A stretch of 64,000 nt of DNA from Lachnospiraceae bacterium (GTDB taxonomy: Bacteria; Bacillota; Clostridia; Lachnospirales; Anaerotignaceae). The DNA is taken from assembly GCA_910576545.1 (NCBI GenBank), contig CAJTKM010000001.1:186001-250000 (forward strand), given 5' to 3'. Shown piece after piece: positions 23,934 to 32,091 of the stretch. Position numbers and translations under genes: made by a program. How positions within the stretch are numbered: the first letter of the stretch is position 1; each line of letters begins with the position of its first letter. The notes below the pieces were generated by a model. It was given only the letters and a program-made list of their open reading frames with translations, searched no databases and was not told where the DNA came from.

Positions 23934-24095
23934 AAGATAGAGGCGCGGCGCCGATGAGTACCCTTCTGATGATATGCCGGGGCGGCAGGAGGGGGAAAGG
24001 CTGTGCCGCCGAAGCCGTTTGCCCTGCCCTGTGGGTCTGCGGCTGGGACATTGCAGAAAATGTAATGTACTGTCACGAATGTGGAGCGCTATCGG
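23934..24095 (+). ncRNA. Lysine riboswitch (L box)
   Basis: The conserved landmarks appear in order: AAGATAGAGGCGCG, GAGTA, GGGGGAAAGGCTGTGCCGCC with GAAG, GGCTGGGAC, CTGTCACGAATG and TGGAGCGCTATC. The closing helix P1 is GATAG (23936-23940) with CTATC (24089-24093). It lies ahead of a terminator and an NhaC-type transporter gene. By analogy with known L boxes, lysine binding should favour termination. Confidence 0.93.
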
Positions 24096-24126
24096 ATACG
24101 TGAATTGCAGCTGGAAGAAGCTGTTG

Positions 24127-24152
24127 AGCCGTGCCGCGCGCACGGCTTTTTT
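24127..24152 (+). terminator. Lysine riboswitch expression-platform terminator
   Basis: AGCCGTGC pairs with GCACGGCT around CGCGC, followed by TTTTTT. A second weaker hairpin with a T-run (GTCCCC/GGGCGAC then TTTTTT) is at about 24224-24248. Confidence 0.9.
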
Positions 24153-24330
24153 CGTTCTGATGCTCCTTCGTGATTTGCCGGAAAGAAAGACATTGCGGCG
24201 CTGGCCTATGTGCTGCGCCCCAATGTCCCCGAAGGGCGACGTTTTTTCAACCCTTTTGTCACCGTATCTTATGTGATGGGGACAGGCATTGTGAGCCTCC
24301 TTTGCTGGTTGTTCTGCAAAGCGGCTTTCC

Positions 24331-24414
24331 TTCTGCCGCATAAAATGCGGCAGAAAATGGGTCAAGGGCTGAAAGCCCTTGCAGGGGATTGGGGTGGAGC
24401 CTCAAGGTCTTTTC
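24331..24414 (+). repeat. Dispersed palindromic repeat, copy 6
   Basis: CTGCCGCAT/ATGCGGCAG, GGGTCAAGGGCT/AGCCCTTGCAGGGG, a degenerate third module GGGGTGGAGCCTC, and CAAGGTCTT. It lies between the riboswitch terminator and the transporter gene. Confidence 0.8.
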
Positions 24415-24462
24415 TGGCTTGGAATTATTTTATCATTTGTTTTGAAAGGAGAAGGGAAGGCT

Positions 24463-26103
24463 ATGAGAACCAAAAAAAGAAATGCATGGCTGGGCGCGAT
24501 TTTCGTTTGCATTGTTGTCGCGCTGGCTATGAGCATGACTGCGTTCGCGGGCGAAGCGGATGCGGCAGCGGAGGGCAGCAGGATGTATGCGACAGGCTGG
24601 TCGCTGGTACCCCCTCTGGTCGCGATTATCCTCGCGCTGATTACAAAGGAGGTATATTCCTCGCTGTTTGTCGGCATCGTGGTAGGCGGCCTGTTCTACA
24701 CCAATTTTAACGTCAAAGATGCGTTCCTGACCATCTTTACAGACGCGACGGACGGCGGCATGGCAACAAAGATTGCGGGGAATGTTGGTATCCTTGTATT
24801 CCTCGTTGTGCTGGGCATACTGGTTGCCCTGATGAATAAGGCAGGCGGCTCTGCGGCATACGGCCGCTGGGCAACAGGTGCCATCAAGACAAGACGCGGC
24901 GCGCTGCTTTCCACTTTCGCGCTGGGCGTTCTTGTATTTGTAGACGACTATTTCAACTGTCTGACAGTCGGCAGCGTTATGCGCCCTGTAACGGATACGC
25001 ATAAAATTTCCCGCGCGAAACTGGCGTATATTATTGACGCAACGGCGGCTCCCATCTGCATTATCGCACCCATTTCTTCCTGGGCTGCGGCAGTTGCGGG
25101 CGTTGTGGAGGGTGTAAACGGCCTTGATTTGTTTATCCATGCGATACCTTACAACTTCTATGCCCTGCTGACGATCATTGCTATGCTGACGCTGACAATC
25201 ACAAACACAGACTTCGGCCCTATGCTTGCGCATGAGCGGAACGCACAGCTGGATGGCGACCTTTACACCACAGAGGCAAGGCCTTTTAAGGACACAGCTG
25301 ACAATAAGCCTGTTGGCAACGGTAAGGTAATCGACCTTGTACTGCCTGTTATTGTATTGATTTTCTGCTGTATCATCGGCATGATTTACACCGGCGGTTT
25401 CTTCGATGGCGAAAGCTTTGTAGACGCATTCGCAAACTGCGATTCCGCGACAGGTCTGATGCTTGGCTCTATCGCGGCTTTGCTGATTACGTTTGTGCTG
25501 TATATTCCCCGTAAGGTGCTGCGCTTCAGGGAATTTATGGACTGCCTGCCGGAAGGCTTCAAAGCAATGGTACCCGCTATTCTGATTCTGACGTTTGCAT
25601 GGACGCTGAGCGGCGTGACAGGTCTTTTGGGTGCGGACGTATTTGTAGCCGGCCTGCTGGAAGGCAGCAAAGGTGTTGTACAGATGCTGATTCCTGTTAT
25701 TGTATTTTGTATTGCGATATTCCTTGCGTTCGCGACGGGTACGTCATGGGGTACGTTTGGTATTCTGCTGCCTATTGTTGTGCCGATTATGGACCCCGGC
25801 AGTGAACTGCTTATCATTACGGTTGCGGCAACTCTGGCTGGTGCGGTCTGCGGTGACCACTGTTCCCCGATTTCGGATACAACAATCATGGCTTCTACGG
25901 GCGCGCAGTGCGACCATATCAACCATGTATCCACACAGCTGCCTTATGCTCTGACGGTTGCGGCGGTTTCCGCAATTAACTATGTTCTTGCGGCAGTGAT
26001 TCAGAACTGGTTCGTTAACCTGCCGATTGCGATTGTATCCATGATTGTGACAGTGCTGGTTATCCGCAAGATTTATGCAAAGCAGGAACTTCCTGCTGAA
26101 TAA
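24463..26103 (+). CDS. NhaC family transporter under lysine riboswitch control (LysW-like)
   Basis: A 546-residue, 11-13 helix protein of the NhaC Na+/H+ antiporter superfamily, with VFVDDYFNCLTVGSVMRPV, AAPICIIAPISSW and a C-terminal GDHCSPISDTTIMAS. Comparative work on L boxes placed such NhaC-type proteins as candidate lysine transporters, named LysW. The lysine riboswitch upstream therefore makes lysine uptake a better guess than plain sodium-proton exchange. Residues 1-30 look like a signal peptide ending in MTAFAGEA, which is unusual for the family. The start follows AAAGGAGAAGGGAAGG. Confidence 0.92.
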   Translation: MRTKKRNAWLGAIFVCIVVALAMSMTAFAGEADAAAEGSRMYATGWSLVPPLVAIILALITKEVYSSLFVGIVVGGLFYTNFNVKDAFLTIFTDATDGGMATKIAGNVGILVFLVVLGILVALMNKAGGSAAYGRWATGAIKTRRGALLSTFALGVLVFVDDYFNCLTVGSVMRPVTDTHKISRAKLAYIIDATAAPICIIAPISSWAAAVAGVVEGVNGLDLFIHAIPYNFYALLTIIAMLTLTITNTDFGPMLAHERNAQLDGDLYTTEARPFKDTADNKPVGNGKVIDLVLPVIVLIFCCIIGMIYTGGFFDGESFVDAFANCDSATGLMLGSIAALLITFVLYIPRKVLRFREFMDCLPEGFKAMVPAILILTFAWTLSGVTGLLGADVFVAGLLEGSKGVVQMLIPVIVFCIAIFLAFATGTSWGTFGILLPIVVPIMDPGSELLIITVAATLAGAVCGDHCSPISDTTIMASTGAQCDHINHVSTQLPYALTVAAVSAINYVLAAVIQNWFVNLPIAIVSMIVTVLVIRKIYAKQELPAE

Positions 26104-26169
26104 GGCGTTTGAAAGATTTGCGGCCGGAGGGGGCTCCCCGCTGCGCTGTTCGGAGTGAAAACATAAAAC

Positions 26170-26219
26170 AAAGCGGCCTGACTGGAAACCGAAAGCTGGT
26201 TTTTTGTCATGCCGCTTTT
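26170..26219. terminator. Terminator between lysW-like gene and spoIIQ
   Basis: AAAGCGGC with TGAC pairs with GTCA and GCCGCTTT, enclosing a smaller hairpin region, with T-runs on both strands. It serves convergent genes. Confidence 0.7.
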
Positions 26220-26253
26220 GCTGTATGCGTTTGTATGCTGTTGTTTTGAAGTA

Positions 26254-26961
26254 TTATTCTTTGTCCAGTTTTTCTTCCGGATTGACCGTTGTGCCGTCTT
26301 TCTCCATGGCAAACTCCAGATGGCTGCCTAATGCTACGCCGTATTTCGTCGGCGCGTTTACGGTGCCGATGGCCTGTCCCTGCTTCACACTGTCGCCTTC
26401 TTTGACTTTTACATCGTCCTCCAGCTGACCGTATGTAGTCAGCCAGCCGTTGCTGTGTTCCAGAGTGACAGTGTTGCCTGCTTTTGTATCTTTCCGTACT
26501 TCTTTTACCGTTCCGTCTGCCGCGGCTTTGACTTCTGTGCCCTGCTCCGCGGAGAGGCTGATTCCGGCGTTGGTGTGGTACTGTTCCAGCGTCGGGTCAT
26601 AAATAGCATGGTCGATGCTGTAAGGCAGTACGACCTCGCCGTTCACAGGGTAAGCAAATGTTGGTTCTGCCGGCTCCGCTTTGGGTTCCTCTTTTGCGGG
26701 AGCGGCGGGTTTCGCCTCAGGCGGGTCCGGTGTTTCACCGGCGTCGCGGCTCTGCTTATTGCGTTCCAGCAGCGCAGTATCCAGTGTCGGGGTCTGTGTT
26801 GCCGTTACAGGCTGCGGGTTTGGCTCCAGCTGTGGCTGCGCCGCAGTGCCGCGGTCAAGCGCGCGGTACGTCACGCCTGCACCTACCGCCAGCAGGCACA
26901 GACAGCCGCAGACCGCAAGCGTTTGTATGCGTTTTGCAGTTTCTTTTTCATTTTGATTCAT
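26254..26961 (-). CDS. spoIIQ: Stage II sporulation protein Q, LytM domain with degenerate metal site
   Basis: A 235-residue protein: one membrane helix at about 12-33, a Pro/Glu-rich linker to about residue 100, then an M23/LytM domain. SpoIIQ in the forespore membrane joins SpoIIIAH across the septum during engulfment. The canonical metal and catalytic positions are mostly changed: the HxGxD region reads NAGIS (Asn131, Ser135), the YxHL position is YGQL (Gln179), and HxH is HLE (His214, Glu216). It is therefore probably a structural, non-catalytic member, like the Bacillus subtilis protein and unlike several clostridial ones. It lies 44 bases downstream of spoIID. Confidence 0.88.
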   Translation of the reverse strand: MNQNEKETAKRIQTLAVCGCLCLLAVGAGVTYRALDRGTAAQPQLEPNPQPVTATQTPTLDTALLERNKQSRDAGETPDPPEAKPAAPAKEEPKAEPAEPTFAYPVNGEVVLPYSIDHAIYDPTLEQYHTNAGISLSAEQGTEVKAAADGTVKEVRKDTKAGNTVTLEHSNGWLTTYGQLEDDVKVKEGDSVKQGQAIGTVNAPTKYGVALGSHLEFAMEKDGTTVNPEEKLDKE

Positions 26962-27005
26962 CTTTCCTGCACCTCCAAGGCTATTGTTGCCAACAGCCCC
27001 AGATT

Positions 27006-27929
27006 TTATGCAAGCCGTTCAAAATTCACATTTGTATAATAATGGTTCAAAATTTCGTGATAGTCCAGCCCTTTTTCTGCCAGATAGGACGCGCCGTACT
27101 GGCTCATGCCTGCGCCGTGCCCATAGCCATAGGTGCGGAAAACAAAGCTGTTCTCCTGTTTTTCTACGGTAAAATTTGCGCTGCGCAGTCCAAGCGTTTC
27201 CCTCAGCTGCCGCCCCGTCAGCTTTAGCCCGCCCGCGCTGACTTCGGAAACATAGCCCGCATCCGTCCGGCTGAGGATTTCAATGGAAAGATTTTCGGCT
27301 GTCTGAGTGGGGGGTCCCTGGGTTTTTAGCTGCTGAAGAACTTCCTTTGTGGAAAAGGAAACTTCCGTTTCGTAGCCGGGGGCGGCTTTGTCCTCTGCGC
27401 TGTCTACGCTTTTCAGGTATGGCAGGGGGCTGTCCCAGACATTTTCGGCGTTTTCCGTTTTCCCGCCGCTCTGCGCATGAAACGCCGCCAAAATCGGCTC
27501 TCCGTCATAAACCATGATTTCCCCTGCGGTTTCCCGTACGGCGCGGCGGATTTTTGCGGCGTACTGCCCGTAGTTTTCGCCCCATTTTTCCCTTTGTGCG
27601 GCTTCATCGGCATAAGCCTGTCCCACATCGTAAAGCACAGAATCACTCCCTGCTGCGCGCATCTGCCGCACTTCATACGTCCGTGCGGCAACAGCCTGCG
27701 CTTTCAATGCTTCCTCCGGAAAAGATGCGGGCATCTCTGCCGCAACAACACCGGCGACATATTCTTCCAGCTCCGAAGGGAGGGGGGCTAAATCCTCTGT
27801 GCCGAAAAGCTCTGCCGACTGCGGCGCTTCCCGATGGAACCCGCCGCACAGCAGGGTGACGAGCAGCGGCAGAAACAGCACCGCAATCAAAATATATAGA
27901 ATCACTGCGCTCATCAGTTTTTTTCTCAA
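27006..27929 (-). CDS. spoIID: Stage II sporulation protein D
   Basis: A 307-residue membrane-anchored lytic transglycosylase of the SpoIID/LytB family that remodels septal peptidoglycan during engulfment together with SpoIIP and SpoIIM. It has a single N-terminal helix and EEYVAGVVAAEMPASFPEEA with the catalytic Glu in AEMP, then AQAVAARTY, AAFHAQSGGKTE and GYGHGAGMSQYGA. The reading frame has no good ATG. A TTG at 27929 is ten bases after GAGGA and is preferred to a GTG at 27938. AGGATATG and GGGTATGC upstream look like a sigma-E promoter on the minus strand. Confidence 0.92.
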   Translation of the reverse strand: MRKKLMSAVILYILIAVLFLPLLVTLLCGGFHREAPQSAELFGTEDLAPLPSELEEYVAGVVAAEMPASFPEEALKAQAVAARTYEVRQMRAAGSDSVLYDVGQAYADEAAQREKWGENYGQYAAKIRRAVRETAGEIMVYDGEPILAAFHAQSGGKTENAENVWDSPLPYLKSVDSAEDKAAPGYETEVSFSTKEVLQQLKTQGPPTQTAENLSIEILSRTDAGYVSEVSAGGLKLTGRQLRETLGLRSANFTVEKQENSFVFRTYGYGHGAGMSQYGASYLAEKGLDYHEILNHYYTNVNFERLA

Positions 27930-27951
27930 CGCGCACACTTCCTCTCGTTTC

Positions 27952-27980
27952 AGGATATGCGCGGAAGGCGGCGGGTATGC
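27952..27980 (-). promoter_or_regulatory. Possible sigma-E promoter of spoIID
   Basis: Minus strand GCATACCC (27973-27980), 13 bases, CATATCCT (27952-27959), close to the sigma-E consensus of GTCATATT and CATACANT. Tentative. Confidence 0.4.
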
Positions 27981-27992
27981 GGGAATAGAAAA

Positions 27993-28032
27993 CCGCCTGC
28001 CCAACGGGTGATATATGCCGTTGGGCAGGCGG
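27993..28032 (-). terminator. Terminator of the SUKH-like gene
   Basis: A perfect 15-bp stem, CCGCCTGCCCAACGG / CCGTTGGGCAGGCGG, with a 10-base loop and TTTTCTATT after it on the minus strand. Confidence 0.88.
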
Positions 28033-28036
28033 GGGA

Positions 28037-29092
28037 TTAGCTTTGAGGTATGATGTTGCCCGGCAGAAACAGCCCTTGTATTTCCATTTCTTTTTGCAGA
28101 GCGAGAACTTTCTCTTTTCCGTTTCCATTACGAGAGTAAAAAAGCAGTCCTGTTTTTTGCTCAATCTGCTGGACGAAAGAATAAGGGACAGGCTCCTTCG
28201 TCAAAAGATAATAGTGATAATCAGCTTCCGGATGCATCAGGAGCAGACAGCCATTTTCCCTGTCGATATAGGCTAGGATATGATAAAAGTCATTATCAAA
28301 ATCTTTGACCTTTTTATCAATCATAAATTCTATATGGGAAGAAACCGGAACAAACGGAGGAATTATCTTTTTGCGGGTTTCTTTCATGGCGGCTGTCTTC
28401 CTTGGCAAACGGTTGCTGAAATAGCACTGGTCCAGTTCGTCAGTCATTTTATTTTTATCCAGATGGTCTGCGTCATCAATCATTCTGCGCAATACAAAGT
28501 GAATGATGAAAGCGTCCCAAAAGAAAGTAAATGGGGCATAGATATTTTGAAACCTGCTGAAACGGGCAATTTCTGAACGCCTTTTCTTTTTGCTCCAAAA
28601 ATCAAAATAGCCTTTTACGGCTGCCGCCATTCCGGCAGTATCTCCTTTGTGGCGGCAAAGCTCAAAATCAGATTCGAAATGAAAGTAGCTGCGCTGGTCG
28701 TTTTCGTCCTCTTTTTCTGTAATCGCGGGGCTGCATATCCATTCATGCACTGTGGCGTTTGGGTCATTTCGTTTGAGCCCAAAACCGATATTGTCGCTGG
28801 CTCCATGCGCCAGCAGCAAATAATTACCGTCCCAGCGAAGCAGTTCCAGCGCGCGGAAATAAAATTCGCTTTGCAGGCACATATAATCTCCCATTACCAG
28901 ATAAAGGTCGCGAATGGGGGATGGCAGTTCACAGCCCAGCCGCTGTTCCGCTGCCCGGATATCGTCCATTGTGTAAGGCTTCATCGCGCCAATCTGGTCA
29001 CGCCGGACAAATGGGTTCAAAATTTCCAATTCTTCTTTGATAGAATAGGGCGGGCGGAGCGGAAAGCTGGGCTTTTTCCTGATTCCAAACAT
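28037..29092 (-). CDS. SUKH (SMI1/KNR4)-like protein
   Basis: A 351-residue soluble protein. Residues about 30-75 (YTMDDIRAAEQRLGCELPSP, then IRDLYLVMGDYM) match the first helices of SUKH/SMI1-KNR4 domains, which often act as immunity proteins against secreted toxins but also occur elsewhere. The rest is not recognised. The ATG at 29092 follows GAAGGGACTGATATGC; an upstream TTG at 29110 lacks such a site. No toxin gene is adjacent, so an immunity role is only a possibility. Confidence 0.75.
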   Translation of the reverse strand: MFGIRKKPSFPLRPPYSIKEELEILNPFVRRDQIGAMKPYTMDDIRAAEQRLGCELPSPIRDLYLVMGDYMCLQSEFYFRALELLRWDGNYLLLAHGASDNIGFGLKRNDPNATVHEWICSPAITEKEDENDQRSYFHFESDFELCRHKGDTAGMAAAVKGYFDFWSKKKRRSEIARFSRFQNIYAPFTFFWDAFIIHFVLRRMIDDADHLDKNKMTDELDQCYFSNRLPRKTAAMKETRKKIIPPFVPVSSHIEFMIDKKVKDFDNDFYHILAYIDRENGCLLLMHPEADYHYYLLTKEPVPYSFVQQIEQKTGLLFYSRNGNGKEKVLALQKEMEIQGLFLPGNIIPQS

Positions 29093-29132
29093 GCATATCA
29101 GTCCCTTCAAGCGTTTGTTTCTTTTTTCTGGA

Positions 29133-30776
29133 TTAAGGCTGTTCCGGTCTGGGACGGTTACTGAGCAGTACGCGTTCTACGCTCCAATAGAAGTTTTCGT
29201 CACCGATAATCTGTTTCAAATCTGTGCGCTGCATCATTTTCATGGCGTGGCTCGGCAGTCCGCAGACAGCAACGTCCACGCCTTTTTTCCGCAGCCCTTC
29301 CACAAGCTCCCGCAGAGTCTGCGCGCAGGAGATATCAATGTTGGAAACGCCGCGCATGGAAAACAGCACGGTATCCGCCCCGTTGACCTTCAGTGCAATA
29401 TCCGAAACGGTCTGTGTATTGGCAAAAATCATCGGCCCGGTGATATAAACGACTTTTGCATTGCTGTAACGCTCGCAGAGCACAGGGTCGGTAACATGCA
29501 TACGGTTCATATCTACGTCCTCGTAGTTGATTTCAATAAAGGACAGGCGCGTTACAAGGAATACAAGACCAATCAGCACGCCAATCAGAATGGCGATTGT
29601 CAGGTCAAATACGATGGTTGCCAGCATGGTGGCGATAAACTCCAGCATTGCACCCTTGAATTTATGCGAGAAAATATAGCGTATTGCTTCCCATTCATTC
29701 ATGCGCCATGCTGTAACCATCAGTACGCCGGCCAGAGCGGCAAGCGGGATTTTGGACATGACAGGTGCAAGCAGGAACATGGAAATCAGCAGGCCGACAG
29801 CATGGAACACACCCGTCAGGCGGGTTTTTGCGCCGGATTTTACGGCAACGCTTGTACGGGCGATTGCCGCTGTAGCGGGAATGCCGCCAAAAAACGGCAG
29901 AAGAATATTGCCGACGCCCTGTGCAATCAGTTCCTGATTGCTGTCCAGACGCACGCCTGTCATGCGGCCAGCGCTTGCGCCGCAGAGGAGGCTCTCAATC
30001 ATGCCGAGTATGGCGATACTGAACGCGGGTGTAATCAGTGCGGTGATGGTTTTGATGTCAAGCGCGCTGAATAACAGGCGGTTTTCTGGTATCAGTGTCT
30101 GGGGGATTTCCCCGACAACGGTTACGTCCAGTTCCATAAAAATTGAAAATGCCGTTGTAAGGATAATGCTCAAAAGGGAGGCGGGGACAACCGCGTTCCA
30201 TTTTTTCGGGAAAAATACCATAAACAGAATGACAAACACACCAAGCCCGACTGCCGTAAAGTTAGGCGAGAAGCCGAGCCGCGAATAGCTGAACAGTTTT
30301 GCCACGGCAGAGGAACCTTCGGAGAATGTACCGAAAAAATTGTCAATCTGCCCAAGGGCAATGATAACGGCAATACCGGAGGTAAAACCTGTGATAACCG
30401 GCGCAGGGATAAATGAGGTCAGCTTGCCCAGATGCAGGATACCTGCCAGAAGCAATATTATGCCCGCAATCAGCGTTGCGATGAATACGCCGTCCATGCC
30501 GTAAGCGGCAACGAGCGACATCAGGATTGCCGCCATTGCGCCCGTAGGGCCGGAAATCTGGTAATAGCCGCCGGAAAGCAGGCTCATGACAAGCCCTGCA
30601 ATGATGGCAGTAATCAGGCCGGAAGCAGCGTCCGCCCCGCTGCTGACGCCGAATGCCAGTGCGAGCGGCAGCGCGACGGCGGCAACCGTCAGACCTGCCA
30701 TAAGGTCTTTTGTCAGTGATGCGGCGTTATAGCCGTTAAATTCCTGTTTCAAGTGGTCTGCGAATGTGCGCAGCAT
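29133..30776 (-). CDS. SulP family anion transporter with STAS domain
   Basis: A 547-residue SLC26/SulP transporter. The membrane domain (residues 1 to about 410) has DLMAGLTVAAVALPLALAFG and a GPTGAMAAIL segment. The C-terminal cytoplasmic STAS domain (about 430-540) has VLFSMRGVSNIDISCAQTL. Substrates of the family include sulfate, bicarbonate and dicarboxylates; which one applies here is open. The start follows AAGGAAGGAG, and a partial repeat copy lies just upstream. Confidence 0.95.
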   Translation of the reverse strand: MLRTFADHLKQEFNGYNAASLTKDLMAGLTVAAVALPLALAFGVSSGADAASGLITAIIAGLVMSLLSGGYYQISGPTGAMAAILMSLVAAYGMDGVFIATLIAGIILLLAGILHLGKLTSFIPAPVITGFTSGIAVIIALGQIDNFFGTFSEGSSAVAKLFSYSRLGFSPNFTAVGLGVFVILFMVFFPKKWNAVVPASLLSIILTTAFSIFMELDVTVVGEIPQTLIPENRLLFSALDIKTITALITPAFSIAILGMIESLLCGASAGRMTGVRLDSNQELIAQGVGNILLPFFGGIPATAAIARTSVAVKSGAKTRLTGVFHAVGLLISMFLLAPVMSKIPLAALAGVLMVTAWRMNEWEAIRYIFSHKFKGAMLEFIATMLATIVFDLTIAILIGVLIGLVFLVTRLSFIEINYEDVDMNRMHVTDPVLCERYSNAKVVYITGPMIFANTQTVSDIALKVNGADTVLFSMRGVSNIDISCAQTLRELVEGLRKKGVDVAVCGLPSHAMKMMQRTDLKQIIGDENFYWSVERVLLSNRPRPEQP

Positions 30777-30807
30777 GATAAAAACTCCTTCCTTAAATTC
30801 AAAACAT

Positions 30808-30853
30808 CAGGACTTTGTCCCAAACTTTACAGCCAGCCGCATTTCATGCGTCT
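30808..30853 (-). repeat. Dispersed palindromic repeat, copy 7 (short, reverse)
   Basis: Read on the minus strand: CGCATGAAATGCGGC, then a TAAAGTTTGGG spacer and GGAC/GTCC. The middle module is missing. It sits ahead of the SulP gene. Confidence 0.6.
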
Positions 30854-30887
30854 GAAAACAAAATAATATGTATCTGTAAATTTCACT

Positions 30888-31472
30888 TTATTCCGTTTCG
30901 TCTTTGAAATAGATTTTCCCGTTTTCAATTTTCGTGATAACGGAAAGGGAATTTACATAATATCCTGCTTGCCGCAGCTTCGTGCTGCCGCCCTGAAATT
31001 CCTTCTCGATGACGGCGGAGATACCGCAGACAGTCCCGCCGGCTTGCTCGACAAGGCTGCAAAGCCCTGCGGCAGCTTCCCCATGCGCAAGGAAATCGTC
31101 AACGATGAGTACGCGGTCTTCAGGGTGCAGGTATTTTTTTGCTATGCGGGCAATCGAAACCGTACCCTTTGTAAAAGATTTGACAGGTGCGCCATAAAAT
31201 TCCTCTGTCATGGTATTTGGCTGCGTTTTTTTTGCAAATACAACGGGAACAAGGTCGAAATACATGGCGGTAATGGCGGCAATGCCAATACCGGAGGACT
31301 CGATAGTCAGAATCTTGTTTATCCCAAGATGCCCGAAACGGCATTGTATTTCCTTGCCAAGAGCCATAAAAAGCCCGATATCCAGCTGGTGGTTCAGGAA
31401 GGAATCGGCCTTGATAATCTCCGTCCCCAGTTCCATGCCGTCTTTTAATATTCGTTGGTTCAATAACTGCAT
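30888..31472 (-). CDS. xpt: Xanthine phosphoribosyltransferase
   Basis: A 194-residue purine salvage enzyme that forms XMP from xanthine and PRPP. LTIESSGIGIAA, KKTQPNTMTEEFYGAPVKSF, the PRPP loop VLIVDDFLAHGEAAAGL and GAVIEKEFQGG-type ending match Xpt. The start at 31472 follows GAGAGGATG; a TTG seven codons earlier is less likely. It has its own promoter and a structured 5' leader that is not a recognisable purine riboswitch. XMP feeds GMP synthesis along with guaB. Confidence 0.96.
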   Translation of the reverse strand: MQLLNQRILKDGMELGTEIIKADSFLNHQLDIGLFMALGKEIQCRFGHLGINKILTIESSGIGIAAITAMYFDLVPVVFAKKTQPNTMTEEFYGAPVKSFTKGTVSIARIAKKYLHPEDRVLIVDDFLAHGEAAAGLCSLVEQAGGTVCGISAVIEKEFQGGSTKLRQAGYYVNSLSVITKIENGKIYFKDETE

Positions 31473-31532
31473 TTGAAAGGCATCCTCTCTCAATATGGCG
31501 GACGTACGCCGCAGGATTGGTATTATATGTCA

Positions 31533-31571
31533 GACATTTCTTTGATTTCGGCAGGCTGCCGGGGAAATGCC
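31533..31571 (-). ncRNA. Structured 5' leader hairpin of xpt
   Basis: On the minus strand the transcript should start near 31571. GGCATTTC pairs with GAAATGTC, enclosing the inner hairpin CGGCAG/CTGCCG and an AAATCAAA strand. A second small hairpin lies before the ribosome binding site. I do not recognise a known riboswitch class. Confidence 0.5.
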
Positions 31572-31577
31572 AGATAC

Positions 31578-31606
31578 ATTATAAGAGCATATTGCAGAGA
31601 TGTAAA
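31578..31606 (-). promoter_or_regulatory. Sigma-A promoter of xpt
   Basis: Minus strand TTTACA (31601-31606), 17-bp spacer, TATAAT (31578-31583). Confidence 0.85.
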
Positions 31607-31708
31607 TAGATGTTTGCAGAAAGAACCTTGTTTTGGAGAAGTTTGTGCAAAACGGGAAAATCGGGTAGGAAAAGCGGGGAAATTCGGTCATTTTTGCAGG
31701 GACAGGAA

Positions 31709-31736
31709 ACAGCCCGAAGGGATTCCAGCGGGCTGT
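31709..31736 (-). terminator. Terminator after the 64-residue gene
   Basis: ACAGCCCG/CGGGCTGT stem with a 12-base loop, followed on the minus strand by TTTCCTG. Confidence 0.55.
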
Positions 31737-31761
31737 ATGGCAGACAGAATTACCGGATGTG

Positions 31762-31956
31762 TCACTCGTGTGTTTTGCGCTTTGTCGCAAGGCCGAGCTC
31801 CAGCTCCTCAGGGGAATTGGAAAGGCTGATACGGTCGAGAACGTTCTGCCGTTCCTCTGTGGACAGGGTATAAAAACGTCTCATATCCCTTCCATTATGC
31901 AGGATAAGCTGTTGTTCCTCCTGCGGAAGGGTATTCATTTTGCGGAACCACTTCAT
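31762..31956 (-). CDS. Small conserved-looking hypothetical protein
   Basis: A 64-residue protein (MKWFRKMNTLPQEEQQLI, then LHNGRDMRRFYTLSTEERQ) with an amphipathic helical pattern and no Cys. AGAGGTGATAGCAT precedes the ATG, which supports real translation. It stands between xpt and the zinc-ribbon gene with its own terminator. The function is unknown. Confidence 0.65.
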   Translation of the reverse strand: MKWFRKMNTLPQEEQQLILHNGRDMRRFYTLSTEERQNVLDRISLSNSPEELELGLATKRKTHE

Positions 31957-32091
31957 ATGCTATCACCTCTGCGCATAGTATGGCGGAAAAGGAGGTTTTT
32001 ATGTGAAACGGATAGATAATTCGCCGAAAATATGATACTATGGTTTCAGGAACGTAAAATTCCGCGCAGCGGAAGAGAGGGAGGCAGAAAA

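Noticed and set aside
28037-29092. SUKH-like protein as part of a toxin-immunity system
   Set aside because: No toxin, secretion or polymorphic-toxin gene is next to it, so the immunity role is not claimed.
31473-31610. Purine riboswitch before xpt
   Set aside because: The TATAAT there is a promoter -10 box, and no GTTTCTACC, CCGTAAA or GACTA core is present, so I list only an unnamed leader hairpin.
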